A stretch of 64,000 nt of DNA. Source: Lachnospiraceae bacterium (GTDB lineage: Bacteria > Bacillota_A > Clostridia > Lachnospirales > Lachnospiraceae). Below the pieces are notes generated by a model that was not told where the DNA came from, did not search any database, and saw only the letters and a list, made by a program, of their open reading frames with translations. The DNA is taken from NCBI GenBank assembly GCA_021770615.1, contig JAETQR010000008.1, positions 48,819 to 112,818 on the forward strand, written 5' to 3'. Shown one piece after another: positions 9,391 to 18,649 of the stretch (positions are counted from its first letter, which is position 1; every line of letters starts with the position of its first letter). The position numbers and the translations under genes are program-made.

Positions 9391-9608
9391 GAATCGTGAC
9401 ATTTGTACAGTAGCGGGAATATTTTCTGATCTGGACCCGCTTGCGCTGAATAAACATGTAGCGGTACAAAGGCTGCAAGGTGCCCAAATCGCACCTTATA
9501 CGCAGCCTAAGGACCGACACGTTTATACGGTCCTTATCAGAAAATATTCCCGCTACTGTACGAAGCTTTATCAGCTTTCCATAAATTGTGGCCGCCCCAA
9601 ATTGATTT
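9361..9608. repeat. Long multi-hairpin palindromic element, copy 1 (uninterrupted)
   Basis: Outer arms 9361-9388 and 9581-9608 are inverted repeats with one mismatch in 28. Inside them, 9405-9430 and 9536-9561 are perfect 26-nt inverted repeats. Between these lie three smaller hairpins: CCGC/GCGG (about 9437-9463), GGCTGC...GCAGCC enclosing GGTGC/GCACC (about 9471-9507), and AAGGACCG/CGGTCCTT (about 9509-9535). The whole could fold as a four-way junction. The core 9405-9561 recurs at 57089-58885, where an IS interrupts it. There is no coding potential. The stretch 9506-9520 is identical to the IS target in copy 2. Confidence 0.9.
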
Positions 9609-9655
9609 CTGTGTTGTGTTAAGGACATTTATTGTGCGAGGGAGGGGGATATTTA

Positions 9656-10195
9656 ATGAGAATAAAAAAGCGACGGAAGAGTATCGTGATGGTGATGGTC
9701 TGGTGTCTGATGCTTGGCAATATTTCCGGCTGCGGAGTTGGCAGCCGGGGAGACTATCTGGCAGAGACAAACCAGACGGAAAAAGAACATGCGGATAAGA
9801 TGATGCAGTCGGTACTGGATGCATTGGAGGCAGGGGATGCAGAGGGATTAAAGAAGTTATTTTCCACCTATGCCCAGGAACATGCGTATGATCTGGATGG
9901 GAAAATAGAAGAATTAATGGAGTTTTATCCCGGTTGTGATGGCGGATATGAAGGGAATGTAAGAAGCCACAAAACGACGGACCAAGGCGAGACCGTATAT
10001 GTGATAATGCCTAAGTATACGGTGAAGAACGGGGAAGAGTCATATCAGCTCAGGCTTACGATATATGTTGAGAATAGTGTGGAGGATGAAAAGATTGGTC
10101 TGTACATGATACAGGTGATGACAGAGGAGGATAAGCCGGATGGATTTAAGTGGAAGGATGAAGAAGACGAGCCCGGGATCTATGTATTAGAGTAG
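9656..10195 (+). CDS. DUF5104-like lipoprotein
   Basis: The ATG at 9656 is chosen over an upstream in-frame ATG (9632) because GGAGGGGG lies just before it and the signal peptide begins there. The 179-residue product has a KKRRK-charged signal peptide with lipobox ISGC (C26). A helical segment (EKEHADKMMQSVLDALEAGD) and a compact alpha/beta domain follow. This matches the general look of DUF5104-type lipoproteins of Firmicutes, which have no established function. It is probably transcribed separately from the export cluster, because the palindromic element lies between them. Confidence 0.65.
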   Translation: MRIKKRRKSIVMVMVWCLMLGNISGCGVGSRGDYLAETNQTEKEHADKMMQSVLDALEAGDAEGLKKLFSTYAQEHAYDLDGKIEELMEFYPGCDGGYEGNVRSHKTTDQGETVYVIMPKYTVKNGEESYQLRLTIYVENSVEDEKIGLYMIQVMTEEDKPDGFKWKDEEDEPGIYVLE

Positions 10196-10300
10196 TAGAG
10201 GGATTTTTGACTTAATACTGTTCTGTACATTTATCTTTGATTATGCTATACTAAAGAGCAGATCAGAAGGATAATTATATAATTCGTGGAGGGGATTTGT

Positions 10301-11782
10301 ATGGAACTGAATGTATTAAAGAATGTAGAGAGAAAAAAGAATCTGCTGATGTTTATTGTAAACGTATCGGTTCCAATTGCAGCATTGCTTTTTGTGATGT
10401 TGTTCCTAAACGGAACGGTCAGGGATGTCAGTGTGTTGCTTGTGTCATTGGCTGGTGTGATGATACGGCTGTTTGAAGTAAAATTAGGGAAGTTTGCAAA
10501 ATATCTTTATGTGTCTATTATACCTTTATTGGGAGCAGTTGTAATTGCAGTAGGAGCAGACGGGAAATTTGCTGCCATGACGCAAGCATATTTTTTTGTA
10601 TTGCTGCTTTCGATTGGTTATTATGATATATCAGTAATAAAGGTAAATGCAGTTGTTACACTCATTTCTAATATTATGGGCATGATAATTTTTCCAAATG
10701 CATTTTTACAAATGCATAGCTGGATTATCTGGATTTTTATAGGGATTGTATATATTCTGGCGGTGGTTGGAGCTATTATGACAGCAAGGGAGACCTATGA
10801 ACTGTTTGCGAAAGTGGAAGATAAAGAACAGGAATTAAGGGGGGTTGTTGACAATGTAAAAAATGCATTTGAGAAGCTTGGAGAATCTTCGGATAATATT
10901 TGCACTTCTTTAAATTCTTTTGAAACAATTTCGGAAACGATTACGAAATCGATCGGAGAAATTTCGGAACAAGCAGAGCAACAGAGAACGGAAGTAAATG
11001 GAAGTGTAGATATATGTGACAAGTTAAATGGGAAGATTCTTAGTTCAGAAACATGTTTACATAAAACGGTGGATAATATTAATCATTTGAAAGAAAAAAA
11101 TGATGAGGGAATGGTAGCTATTTCAGAATTATCTTTAAAATTTGGTGAAAATATCAAATCGACACAAGCGGTTTCTGAAGAAATTAAAGCGTTGTCTGAA
11201 AAATCTGCTTTAATTGGGCAGATTATAGAAAGTATTCATGAGATTGCCCAGCAGACAAATTTACTTGCCTTGAACGCAGCTATTGAAGCGGCCAGAGCAG
11301 GAGAAGCAGGAAAAGGATTTGCGGTTGTTGCAGATGAGATTAATCAGCTTTCGGTGGAAACGACAGAGGCTACAGGAAAAGTGGATTCTATCTTGAAGGA
11401 TATTGTTAGCACGATTGTTCGTACAAGTGAAATTATGGGAAGTACGGATGAGATTGTGAAGGTTTCAAATGAAAGATTGGAGGATACGGTAAAGATTTTC
11501 GAAACAATGCTACACTCTTCAGAAGAAGTAATACAAGTTACACACCATTTGGAAAGGGAACTGAATAGTATCATAGATATGAAAGAAATGTTACTTGGTT
11601 CCATGGAACATTTAGAGCAAATGTCTGAAAAATCTTCCCAGACTACTACTGAAATTACCACATCTGTTGGAGAGCAGATGACTGGAATTGAAGATATTGT
11701 AAGAACACTGGAAAGTGTGCAGAAAAATGTTGAAAATGGAGCAGAGGGACTGAAAAGCGTACTGGAAAACGAAGGTGAGTAA
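10301..11782 (+). CDS. Methyl-accepting chemotaxis protein with six-helix membrane domain
   Basis: The ATG at 10301 follows GGAGGGG by about six bases; the upstream in-frame ATG at 10286 lacks a site. The 493-residue protein has about six N-terminal membrane helices (residues 15-165) with almost no extracytoplasmic loop. A long coiled coil follows, carrying the conserved hairpin tip ([20 protein letters not shown], then [14 protein letters not shown]). There is no recognisable ligand domain, so it may sense membrane or cytoplasmic state. No other chemotaxis gene is in the window. A terminator follows at 11853. Confidence 0.88.
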   Translation: MELNVLKNVERKKNLLMFIVNVSVPIAALLFVMLFLNGTVRDVSVLLVSLAGVMIRLFEVKLGKFAKYLYVSIIPLLGAVVIAVGADGKFAAMTQAYFFVLLLSIGYYDISVIKVNAVVTLISNIMGMIIFPNAFLQMHSWIIWIFIGIVYILAVVGAIMTARETYELFAKVEDKEQELRGVVDNVKNAFEKLGESSDNICTSLNSFETISETITKSIGEISEQAEQQRTEVNGSVDICDKLNGKILSSETCLHKTVDNINHLKEKNDEGMVAISELSLKFGENIKSTQAVSEEIKALSEKSALIGQIIESIHEIAQQTNLLALNAAIEAARAGEAGKGFAVVADEINQLSVETTEATGKVDSILKDIVSTIVRTSEIMGSTDEIVKVSNERLEDTVKIFETMLHSSEEVIQVTHHLERELNSIIDMKEMLLGSMEHLEQMSEKSSQTTTEITTSVGEQMTGIEDIVRTLESVQKNVENGAEGLKSVLENEGE

Positions 11783-11852
11783 CACAATGTCATTTAGTTT
11801 AACAGAATAATTGCAGATAACAAGTGAGAATATTTTCAAGGAAATTAATGAG

Positions 11853-11886
11853 AAGGGCGTTCCTGTTGTACAGGGATGCCCTTTTT
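11853..11886 (+). terminator. Intrinsic terminator after the chemoreceptor
   Basis: AAGGGCGTTCCTG (11853-11865) pairs with CAGGGATGCCCTT (11871-11883), with two G-T pairs, and runs into TTTTT. The 13 nt GTTCCTGTTGTAC in its stem-loop also occur in the terminator after phoR (18431), so related hairpins flank the pst-pho operon. Confidence 0.85.
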
Positions 11887-11940
11887 AACGCATGCTTTTC
11901 TTTCGTTCCGAAAGGAATTTCTGAAAAAACAGGCTGCAAA

Positions 11941-11996
11941 TTAACATACAATTAACACACATGTACTTTTGGAATTAACATGAAAGGCATTATATT
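11941..11996 (+). promoter_or_regulatory. Pho box and promoter of the pst operon
   Basis: Three TTAACA repeats stand at 11941, 11952 and 11975. The first two are spaced 11 bp and the third lies 23 bp on, as in the TT(A/T)ACA direct repeats bound by PhoP/PhoB-type regulators in Firmicutes. A TATATT -10 element follows at 11991 and pstS starts at 12033. The regulator would be the OmpR-type protein encoded at 16053, giving phosphate-starvation control of the whole operon. Confidence 0.75.
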
Positions 11997-12032
11997 TTGC
12001 TTATACAAAAAATTCAAAGGAGTGTGTTAAAC

Positions 12033-12878
12033 ATGAAAAAATTGATTACGATTGTAGCAGCGATTGCTCTTATAGCGGGAGTGTTAACAGGATGTGGCGC
12101 AAAAAATACGAAGAGCAACGACACAGGTAGCAAGAACACGGACAGTTCACAGGTGGTTGCCACAGACGGTTCTACCTCTATGGAAAAAGTCATCGGATTT
12201 TTGAGTGAAGCTTATATGGAAGAACACAGCGATATAAAGGTTACTTATAATCCAACGGGATCCAGTTCCGGCATACAGGCGGTAGCTGAAGGCAGATGTG
12301 ATATCGGGTTGGCAAGCCGTGATCTGAAGGAAGAGGAAACGGCAGATCTGCAGGGGACGGTAGTTGCGATTGATGGGATTGGAATTGTGGTTAACCCTGA
12401 CAATCCGGTAACCGACCTGACGATCGAGCAGATCGGAAAGATTTACACGGGTAAGATTACGAACTGGAAGGAAGTTGGAGGCAGTGATGCACCGATCGTC
12501 TGCATCGGACGCGAGGCGGCCTCTGGCACAAGGGATGGTTTTGAGGAAGTGACAGATACAAAGGATCAATGCCAGTATTCCCAGGAACTTACATCCACAG
12601 GAGACGTAGTGCAGACGGTGTCCGGGAATCCGAACGCCATTGGTTATGCGTCGGTTGCTTCTGCAAATGATACGGTAAAGATGGTCAGTGTAGAAGGGGT
12701 TACTCCGACAACAGAGACGATCCAGTCCGGGGAATACAAAGTTCAAAGAAATTTTGTACTTGTAACCAAAAAGGACACCGCCCTTTCCAAAACGGCACAG
12801 GAGTTTTTTGACTTTGCTACAAGCTCACAGGCAGACAGCCTTATCGCGGAAGCAGGTGCGGTACCGGTAAAACGTTAG
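12033..12878 (+). CDS. pstS: Phosphate ABC transporter substrate-binding lipoprotein
   Basis: The ATG at 12033 is chosen because AAGGAG precedes it and a classic lipoprotein signal begins there (lipobox LTGC, C21). The 281-residue product shows the PBP-like phosphate-binding pattern: DGSTSMEKV, NPTGSSSGIQAV, DIGLASRDLK, a TNWKEVGG segment and REAASGTRDGFEE. It captures inorganic phosphate outside the membrane for the PstCAB transporter. It is first in pstSCAB-phoU-phoB-phoR, behind a Pho box, so induction under phosphate limitation is expected. Confidence 0.95.
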   Translation: MKKLITIVAAIALIAGVLTGCGAKNTKSNDTGSKNTDSSQVVATDGSTSMEKVIGFLSEAYMEEHSDIKVTYNPTGSSSGIQAVAEGRCDIGLASRDLKEEETADLQGTVVAIDGIGIVVNPDNPVTDLTIEQIGKIYTGKITNWKEVGGSDAPIVCIGREAASGTRDGFEEVTDTKDQCQYSQELTSTGDVVQTVSGNPNAIGYASVASANDTVKMVSVEGVTPTTETIQSGEYKVQRNFVLVTKKDTALSKTAQEFFDFATSSQADSLIAEAGAVPVKR

Positions 12879-12892
12879 AAACGGGGAATATT

Positions 12893-13774
12893 ATGGAAAA
12901 GATAAAAAAGACAGCAAAATGGCTTGAAAAGACAATGAACCTGTTGTTTCTGGTGTGCGGTCTGATGACGATATTATTTGTCATACTGATTACGGTCTTT
13001 CTTGTGATAAGCGGGATTCCGGCAATACAAAATATAGGTATGATAGATTTCCTGTTTGGGAAGGTTTGGGCATCTACTGCCGCAGAGCCTTCCTATGGTA
13101 TCCTTCCTTTTATCCTGACCTCTGTGTATGGAACCTGTGGGGCAATTCTCATAGGGGTTCCGGTAGGACTTTTATGCGCTGTTTTTCTGGCAAAAATGTC
13201 TCCGGGGAAAACAGGCAGCATTGTGAGAAATGTGGTAGATCTGCTTGCCGGAATCCCTTCTGTCGTTTATGGACTTGTAGGGATGATCATCATTGTTCCA
13301 TGTGTAAGGGAAATATTTCATCTCCCGGATGGTGCGAATCTGCTTTCTGCAATCCTCGTCCTTGCTGTTATGATCCTTCCCTCGGTTATCTCCGTATCAG
13401 AAACAGCGATAAGAGCAGTTCCGAAAGAATATGAGGAAGCATCTCTTGCACTGGGAGCAACGAAGACGGAAACGGTATTCAAGGTAGTTGTCCCGGCTGC
13501 AAAAAGCGGAATTGTTACCGCTATTGTATTGGGGATCGGAAGATCGGTCGGGGAGGCGATGGCAGTCATGATGGTAGCAGGAAATGTTGCCAATATGCCG
13601 ACCCTTTTCGGAAGCGTCCGGTTTCTGACTACGGCAGTCGCCAGTGAGATGTCCTATTCTTCCGGTTTACAGAGGCAGGCATTGTTTTCCATTGCCCTTG
13701 TACTGTTTCTTTTTATTATGGCGATCAACCTGATGCTGAATTTGATCATAAAAAGGAGGGAAAGAAATGACTGA
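12893..13774 (+). CDS. pstC: Phosphate ABC transporter permease PstC
   Basis: The 293-residue inner-membrane subunit has six membrane helices and the binding-protein-dependent permease loop EEASLALGATKTETVFKVV. The segments SVVYGLVGM and GRSVGEAMAVMM are typical of PstC. It begins 14 bp after pstS, and its end overlaps pstA by 8 bp. Together with PstA it forms the phosphate channel driven by PstB. Length is normal for the family. Confidence 0.95.
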   Translation: MEKIKKTAKWLEKTMNLLFLVCGLMTILFVILITVFLVISGIPAIQNIGMIDFLFGKVWASTAAEPSYGILPFILTSVYGTCGAILIGVPVGLLCAVFLAKMSPGKTGSIVRNVVDLLAGIPSVVYGLVGMIIIVPCVREIFHLPDGANLLSAILVLAVMILPSVISVSETAIRAVPKEYEEASLALGATKTETVFKVVVPAAKSGIVTAIVLGIGRSVGEAMAVMMVAGNVANMPTLFGSVRFLTTAVASEMSYSSGLQRQALFSIALVLFLFIMAINLMLNLIIKRRERND

Positions 13775-14630
13775 TACAATATCGAAAACAAGAAAGATCA
13801 GAGATGGCATTTTAAATTTATTGATGTTTTTGTCTGCTGCGTTGATCTGTGGTCTTTTACTCGGGTTGATCGGATATATTCTGTATCGCGGGATCCCTCA
13901 CATATCGTGGACGCTTGTTTCCACAAAACCAAGTCTTTTGAGAGGAACTGTCGGCATCCTTCCTAATATTTTAAATACGTTATACATTATTTTAATGACC
14001 CTTCTGATTGTACTGCCATTGGGTGTAGGAGCCGCTATTTATCTGAATGAATATGCAAAAAACAAAAAATTTGTAAGGATGATCGAATTGGCAACGGAAA
14101 CTCTTGCCGGGATACCATCCATTATATATGGCCTGGTGGGTATGTTAGTGTTTGTGCAGTTTTTCTCTTTCGGAACAAGCCTGGTGGCTGGAGCGCTGAC
14201 TTTAGTGATCATGACGCTTCCGACGATTATCCGTACCACACAGGAAAGCCTGAAAACTGTGCCAATGGCATACCGGGAGGGGGCGCTTGGATTAGGTGCG
14301 GGAAAATGGTATATGATCCGCACGGTCGTCCTTCCCTGCGTGATTGATGGGATCGTAACGGGATGTATCTTATCGGTCGGCAGGGTGGTGGGCGAAAGTG
14401 CTGCGCTTCTTTTTACGGCGGGAATGGCAAATGAGCTGCTGTCTCTGCCGGAGGCCCTGCAGTCAGGAAATGCAGGCTCTACCCTGACGGTTGCCCTGTA
14501 TATGTATGCAAAGGAACGCGGGCAGTTTGACATTGCGTTTGCAGTTGCTGCGATATTGCTTGTGCTTACATTTCTGATCAATATGTCAGCAAAGGCCGCT
14601 GCAGTAAAATTGAAACAGAAACGAGGTTAG
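13767..14630 (+). CDS. pstA: Phosphate ABC transporter permease PstA
   Basis: The 287-residue six-helix permease carries the loop YREGALGLGAGKWYMIRTVV, the SIIYGLVGMLVF segment and GRVVGESAALLFTAG, all typical of PstA. It overlaps pstC by 8 bp and precedes pstB by 3 bp, so it is translationally coupled within the operon. It pairs with PstC in the membrane. Nothing suggests truncation or frameshift. Confidence 0.95.
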   Translation: MTDTISKTRKIRDGILNLLMFLSAALICGLLLGLIGYILYRGIPHISWTLVSTKPSLLRGTVGILPNILNTLYIILMTLLIVLPLGVGAAIYLNEYAKNKKFVRMIELATETLAGIPSIIYGLVGMLVFVQFFSFGTSLVAGALTLVIMTLPTIIRTTQESLKTVPMAYREGALGLGAGKWYMIRTVVLPCVIDGIVTGCILSVGRVVGESAALLFTAGMANELLSLPEALQSGNAGSTLTVALYMYAKERGQFDIAFAVAAILLVLTFLINMSAKAAAVKLKQKRG

Positions 14631-14633
14631 AAT

Positions 14634-15386
14634 ATGGAGAATATTATCACGACAAAAGCTTTGAATTTATGGTATGGCGCAAGCCATGCCCTGAAAAATA
14701 TCAATATGCAGATTCCCGAGAAAGAAATTACTGCGCTGATCGGCCCCTCCGGCTGCGGAAAATCCACTTATCTGAAAACATTGAACCGAATGAATGATCT
14801 GGTAGAAAACTGCAGGATTGAAGGGGAGATCACACTTTCCGGCGTTGATATTTACCAGGGGATTGATGTAAACATATTAAGGAAACGTGTCGGTATGGTT
14901 TTTCAGAAACCGAATCCATTTCCAATGAGCATCTACGATAACATTGCCTATGGCCCGAGGATCCACGGGATAAGATCAAGGGTAAAACTGGACGAGATCG
15001 TGGAGCGCTCCCTGATGCAGGCGGCAATTTGGGATGAGTGCAAAGACCGGCTGAAAAAAAGTGCGTTGGGGCTAAGCGGGGGACAACAGCAGAGGCTCTG
15101 TATTGCAAGGGCGCTGGCGGTTGAACCGGAGGTTCTTCTGATGGATGAACCCACGTCTGCCCTTGACCCGATTTCCACTTCAAAGATCGAAGACCTGGCA
15201 ATCGAATTAAAAGAAAAATATACGATTATCATGGTTACACACAATATGCAGCAGGCGGTGCGGATCGCGGATAAGACAGCGTTTTTTCTATTGGGTGAGG
15301 TGGTAGAGTTTGATGATACGGGGAGCATGTTTTCGCAACCATCTGATAAGAGAACAGAGGATTATATCACAGGGAGGTTTGGATAA
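14634..15386 (+). CDS. pstB: Phosphate ABC transporter ATP-binding protein PstB
   Basis: The 250-residue ATPase has Walker A (GPSGCGKST), the PstB-typical [10 protein letters not shown] and [18 protein letters not shown] segments, the signature [15 protein letters not shown], Walker B ([14 protein letters not shown]) and switch histidine (VTHNMQQA). It hydrolyses ATP to power phosphate import through PstCA. Its last base is the first base of phoU, a 1-bp overlap. Confidence 0.97.
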   Translation: MENIITTKALNLWYGASHALKNINMQIPEKEITALIGPSGCGKSTYLKTLNRMNDLVENCRIEGEITLSGVDIYQGIDVNILRKRVGMVFQKPNPFPMSIYDNIAYGPRIHGIRSRVKLDEIVERSLMQAAIWDECKDRLKKSALGLSGGQQQRLCIARALAVEPEVLLMDEPTSALDPISTSKIEDLAIELKEKYTIIMVTHNMQQAVRIADKTAFFLLGEVVEFDDTGSMFSQPSDKRTEDYITGRFG

Positions 15387-16051
15387 TGCGGAATAAATTT
15401 GACAGACAATTATCACAGCTTAATACGGAACTGGTAATGATGGGAGCGTTGTGCGAGGATGCGATCCGGAATGCCGTGAAATATCTTACAGATAATGATG
15501 AAGGCAGTAAAAACGCATGCTTGGATGCTGACAGGCAGATCGATAAAAAGGAGCGTGATATTGAAACTCTCTGTATCAAATTGATCCTGCAGCAGCAGCC
15601 TGTGGCAAAAGACCTGCGGATCGTTTCAGCAGCCCTGAAAATGATATCCGATATGGAGCGTATCGGGGATCAGGCATCCGATATTGTGGAAATAGCTCCC
15701 TATGTAGCGAAAAAGAGAACTCTTGGCGAAACGCATATCAGGGAAATGGCAGAGGCAACTATTAAAATGGTATCGGAAAGTATCGAATCTTTTGTAAAAA
15801 TGAATCTGGATATTGCAGGTCTTGTTATTGAACATGATGATGTGGTAGATGGATTATTTGACAAGGTAAAGCAGGAATTGATAAAATCGATTACAGAAGG
15901 GCACAGTGATGCGGAGGCGTTGATGGATCTGCTTATGATCGCAAAATATTTTGAGCGGATTGGCGACCATGCGGAAAATATCGCGGAGTGGGTTATCTAT
16001 TCCGTGACTGGAGAGCATCGGAAACGCTCCGGACATAAGGAGGAAGAATAG
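15386..16051 (+). CDS. phoU: Phosphate signalling regulator PhoU
   Basis: The 221-residue helical protein has the two three-helix PhoU repeats with metal-binding signatures: one in DADRQIDKKERDIE, and AALKMISDMERIGDQASDI in repeat 1 mirrored by LLMIAKYFERIGDHAENI in repeat 2. PhoU damps PhoR signalling and Pst activity when phosphate is plentiful. Its position between pstB and the phoB/phoR pair is the usual clostridial arrangement. Confidence 0.95.
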   Translation: MRNKFDRQLSQLNTELVMMGALCEDAIRNAVKYLTDNDEGSKNACLDADRQIDKKERDIETLCIKLILQQQPVAKDLRIVSAALKMISDMERIGDQASDIVEIAPYVAKKRTLGETHIREMAEATIKMVSESIESFVKMNLDIAGLVIEHDDVVDGLFDKVKQELIKSITEGHSDAEALMDLLMIAKYFERIGDHAENIAEWVIYSVTGEHRKRSGHKEEE

Positions 16052-16052
16052 A

Positions 16053-16730
16053 ATGATTTATCTTGTTGAGGATGATGACAATATTAGAAAACTGGTATGT
16101 TATGCTTTGTCAAAAGAAGGATTTGACGTGCAAGGATATTTTTCGCCAAAAGAATTTTGGCAGGGGATGGATAAAGAACTGCCGGAGTTGATCTTACTGG
16201 ATATCATGCTGCCGGGGGAAGATGGATTGTCGGTTCTTGATAAATTGAAAAAACATGCTGAGACCGAGCATATTCCTGTTATTATGCTTACGGCAAAGGG
16301 AAGCGAATTTGATAAAGTGACAGGACTGGATATGGGAGCAGATGATTATGTGGTGAAGCCTTTTGGGACAATGGAACTGATGTCAAGGGTGAGGGCGGTA
16401 CTCCGCCGTTTTGAAAAAACACAGAATCAAAGAATTTATGAGCTTGGTGGATTGTATGTAGATCCGCAAAAACACATCATTACCGTATCAGGAGAAGAGG
16501 TATCGCTTTCTTATAAAGAATATCTTCTGCTCATGGTTTTATTAGAGGCGGAAGGCAATGTGGTGGAGCGAGACAGACTGCTTTGCAGTGTATGGGGAGA
16601 ATATTACACGGAATCAAGGACGTTAGACGTCCATATCCGAAAACTGCGTATAAAACTTGGCGATGCAGGAAAAATGATACAGACGGTAAAAGGGATTGGT
16701 TATAAGTTGGGGGGTGCGGTGAATGAGTAA
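16053..16730 (+). CDS. phoB: PhoB/PhoP-type response regulator
   Basis: The 225-residue OmpR-family regulator has a receiver with acidic residues EDDD at 6-9, phospho-acceptor D50 (LLDIMLPGEDG), T80 and K102 (VVKPFG). A winged-helix domain ending TLDVHIRKLRIKL and IGYKLGG follows. It starts one base after the phoU stop and overlaps the phoR start by 8 bp. By context it is the phosphate-starvation activator that should bind the TTAACA repeats upstream of pstS. The name PhoP would be equally valid in Firmicutes. Confidence 0.9.
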   Translation: MIYLVEDDDNIRKLVCYALSKEGFDVQGYFSPKEFWQGMDKELPELILLDIMLPGEDGLSVLDKLKKHAETEHIPVIMLTAKGSEFDKVTGLDMGADDYVVKPFGTMELMSRVRAVLRRFEKTQNQRIYELGGLYVDPQKHIITVSGEEVSLSYKEYLLLMVLLEAEGNVVERDRLLCSVWGEYYTESRTLDVHIRKLRIKLGDAGKMIQTVKGIGYKLGGAVNE

Positions 16731-18423
16731 AAAAATCTTCCGTTCTTCAATGCTTACCGTGTTTCTTGTGTTGATCGCTACGATTGCACTGATCATGGGG
16801 GTTTTGTTTCGTTTCTTTGAAAAACAGATACAGACGGAGCTGGCGAACGAAGCGGGATTTCTTGCCCGGGCTGTTGAAAATGAGGGGGCAGGGTATTTTG
16901 ATGGCTTTGACAGCACGAATAACAGAGTAACGTTGATCGACCAGAATGGAACGGTGCTGTTTGACAGCGAGGCGGATGCCCGGACACTTGACAATCATGC
17001 GGACAGGGAAGAAATCAAGGCTGCGATGGAAGAAGGGAAAGGAACGAGTATACGGTATTCTACAACGCTGACGGAAAAAACCGTGAATTATGCCCTGCGG
17101 CTTTCAGATGGCTGTATTTTGCGGGTTTCCACGGAACAGTACACGGTGATAACTATTTTGCTTGGGATGGTCCAGCCTGTTCTGGTTATTATGCTTGTTG
17201 CCCTGATCCTGACGATGGTATTTTCCTCAAGGGTATCGAAAGCCATCATAGAACCGATCAACAGACTGGATTTGGAGGTTCCGGAGAATAATGATGCGTA
17301 TGAGGAGCTGACGCCGCTGCTCAGAAAAATTGCAGACCAGAAGCAGACGATCGAGGAACAGCTTTCGGATGCCCATAAAAAACAAAGGGAATTTAGTCTG
17401 ATCACGGAAAATATGAGTGAAGGTTTTCTGGTAATAGATCAGGATGCAAATCTTCTGACTTATAATTCTTCTGCATTAAAGCTGCTTGACATTACGCCGC
17501 CCGCCGACAGAAGCGTGCTTATGTTCTGCCGGGCCAAAGAATTCCGCGATGTCATATCCGATGTGCTGGCTGGGAAGCGGGCAGAGAGTATTATGGTACG
17601 GGAGGAACGCAGTTACAGTCTGCTTGCCAATCCGGTTTTTGAGGAAGAGGCAGTGATCGGAGCTGTTATTGTTATTCTGGATGTTACGGAAAGTGAAAAA
17701 AGGGATACGCTGCGAAGGGAATTTACAGCAAATGTTTCCCATGAACTGAAAACGCCCCTGACCTCTATTTCCGGCTTTGCTGAGCTTATGAAAGAGGGGG
17801 ATGTTTCGGAGGAACATGTCATTGACTTTTCGGAGTCTATTTATGATGAGGCCCAGAGACTTATTACGTTGGTAAATGATATTATTAAACTTTCAGAACT
17901 TGATGAACAGAGCATTTCTTTTGAAAGCGAACCGGTGGACCTGTACGAATTATCAAGGAAGGTGATCGACCGCCTAGAAAACGAAGCAGCCAAAAAGAGT
18001 ATCGCTCTTCATTTGATCGGCGGCAGCGCCGGGATCCGGGGTGTGCGTAAAATTCTGGAGGAAATGCTGTATAATCTCTGCGACAATGCGATTAAATATA
18101 ATAACGAAGGTGGGACAGTGGATATCATAGTCAACCAGACCGAAGACGGTGTGAATGTGATCGTGAGGGATACCGGGATCGGGATACCGGCGGCACACCA
18201 AAACAGAGTATTTGAGCGCTTTTACAGGGTAGATAAGAGCCATTCAAAGAAAGTAGGCGGGACAGGGCTGGGACTTGCTATCGTAAAGCATGGAGCCATG
18301 TATCACCATGCAAAGATCAGTATGGAAAGCACTGTGGATGTGGGTACGGAGGTAATGCTTGATTTTCCGGGAATGGAAGTAAAGAAGCGCAGAGGGATTC
18401 GGCGCAACCATATAGATTCGTAA
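16723..18423 (+). CDS. phoR: Phosphate-regulon sensor histidine kinase PhoR
   Basis: The 566-residue kinase has helix 1 (about 9-30), an extracytoplasmic domain of some 110 residues, helix 2 (about 145-168), a PAS domain (about 222-325), HisKA with H340 (TANVSHELKTPLTSISGF) and an ATPase domain (CDNAIKYNNEGG, DTGIGIP, GGTGLGLAIVKH). Domain order matches Firmicute PhoR. It overlaps phoB by 8 bp. Signal input is expected through the Pst/PhoU complex via the PAS domain rather than by direct phosphate binding. A terminator follows immediately. Confidence 0.92.
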   Translation: MSKKIFRSSMLTVFLVLIATIALIMGVLFRFFEKQIQTELANEAGFLARAVENEGAGYFDGFDSTNNRVTLIDQNGTVLFDSEADARTLDNHADREEIKAAMEEGKGTSIRYSTTLTEKTVNYALRLSDGCILRVSTEQYTVITILLGMVQPVLVIMLVALILTMVFSSRVSKAIIEPINRLDLEVPENNDAYEELTPLLRKIADQKQTIEEQLSDAHKKQREFSLITENMSEGFLVIDQDANLLTYNSSALKLLDITPPADRSVLMFCRAKEFRDVISDVLAGKRAESIMVREERSYSLLANPVFEEEAVIGAVIVILDVTESEKRDTLRREFTANVSHELKTPLTSISGFAELMKEGDVSEEHVIDFSESIYDEAQRLITLVNDIIKLSELDEQSISFESEPVDLYELSRKVIDRLENEAAKKSIALHLIGGSAGIRGVRKILEEMLYNLCDNAIKYNNEGGTVDIIVNQTEDGVNVIVRDTGIGIPAAHQNRVFERFYRVDKSHSKKVGGTGLGLAIVKHGAMYHHAKISMESTVDVGTEVMLDFPGMEVKKRRGIRRNHIDS

Positions 18424-18430
18424 TGAAAAG

Positions 18431-18462
18431 GGATGTTCCTGTTGTACGGGAACATCCTTTTT
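18431..18462 (+). terminator. Intrinsic terminator of the pst-pho operon
   Basis: GGATGTTCC (18431-18439) pairs with GGAACATCC (18449-18457) around TGTTGTACG and is followed by TTTTT. It shares the 13-nt stretch GTTCCTGTTGTAC with the terminator at 11853 on the other side of the operon. Confidence 0.88.
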
Positions 18463-18649
18463 GCGGCAAGAATGTTAGATTTCATTCTGGAATAATACAA
18501 ATAGTTGTGATAAACTACATATAGTTGCTTCATAAATATTTTGCTTAAATCTATACTGATATCCGAATCCGGAAACATTTATTAATATATATAATAAGTC
18601 AGACAAAAAACAAGTAATTAGGAGAGGCCAAAAAGAAAGGGAAGATGGC

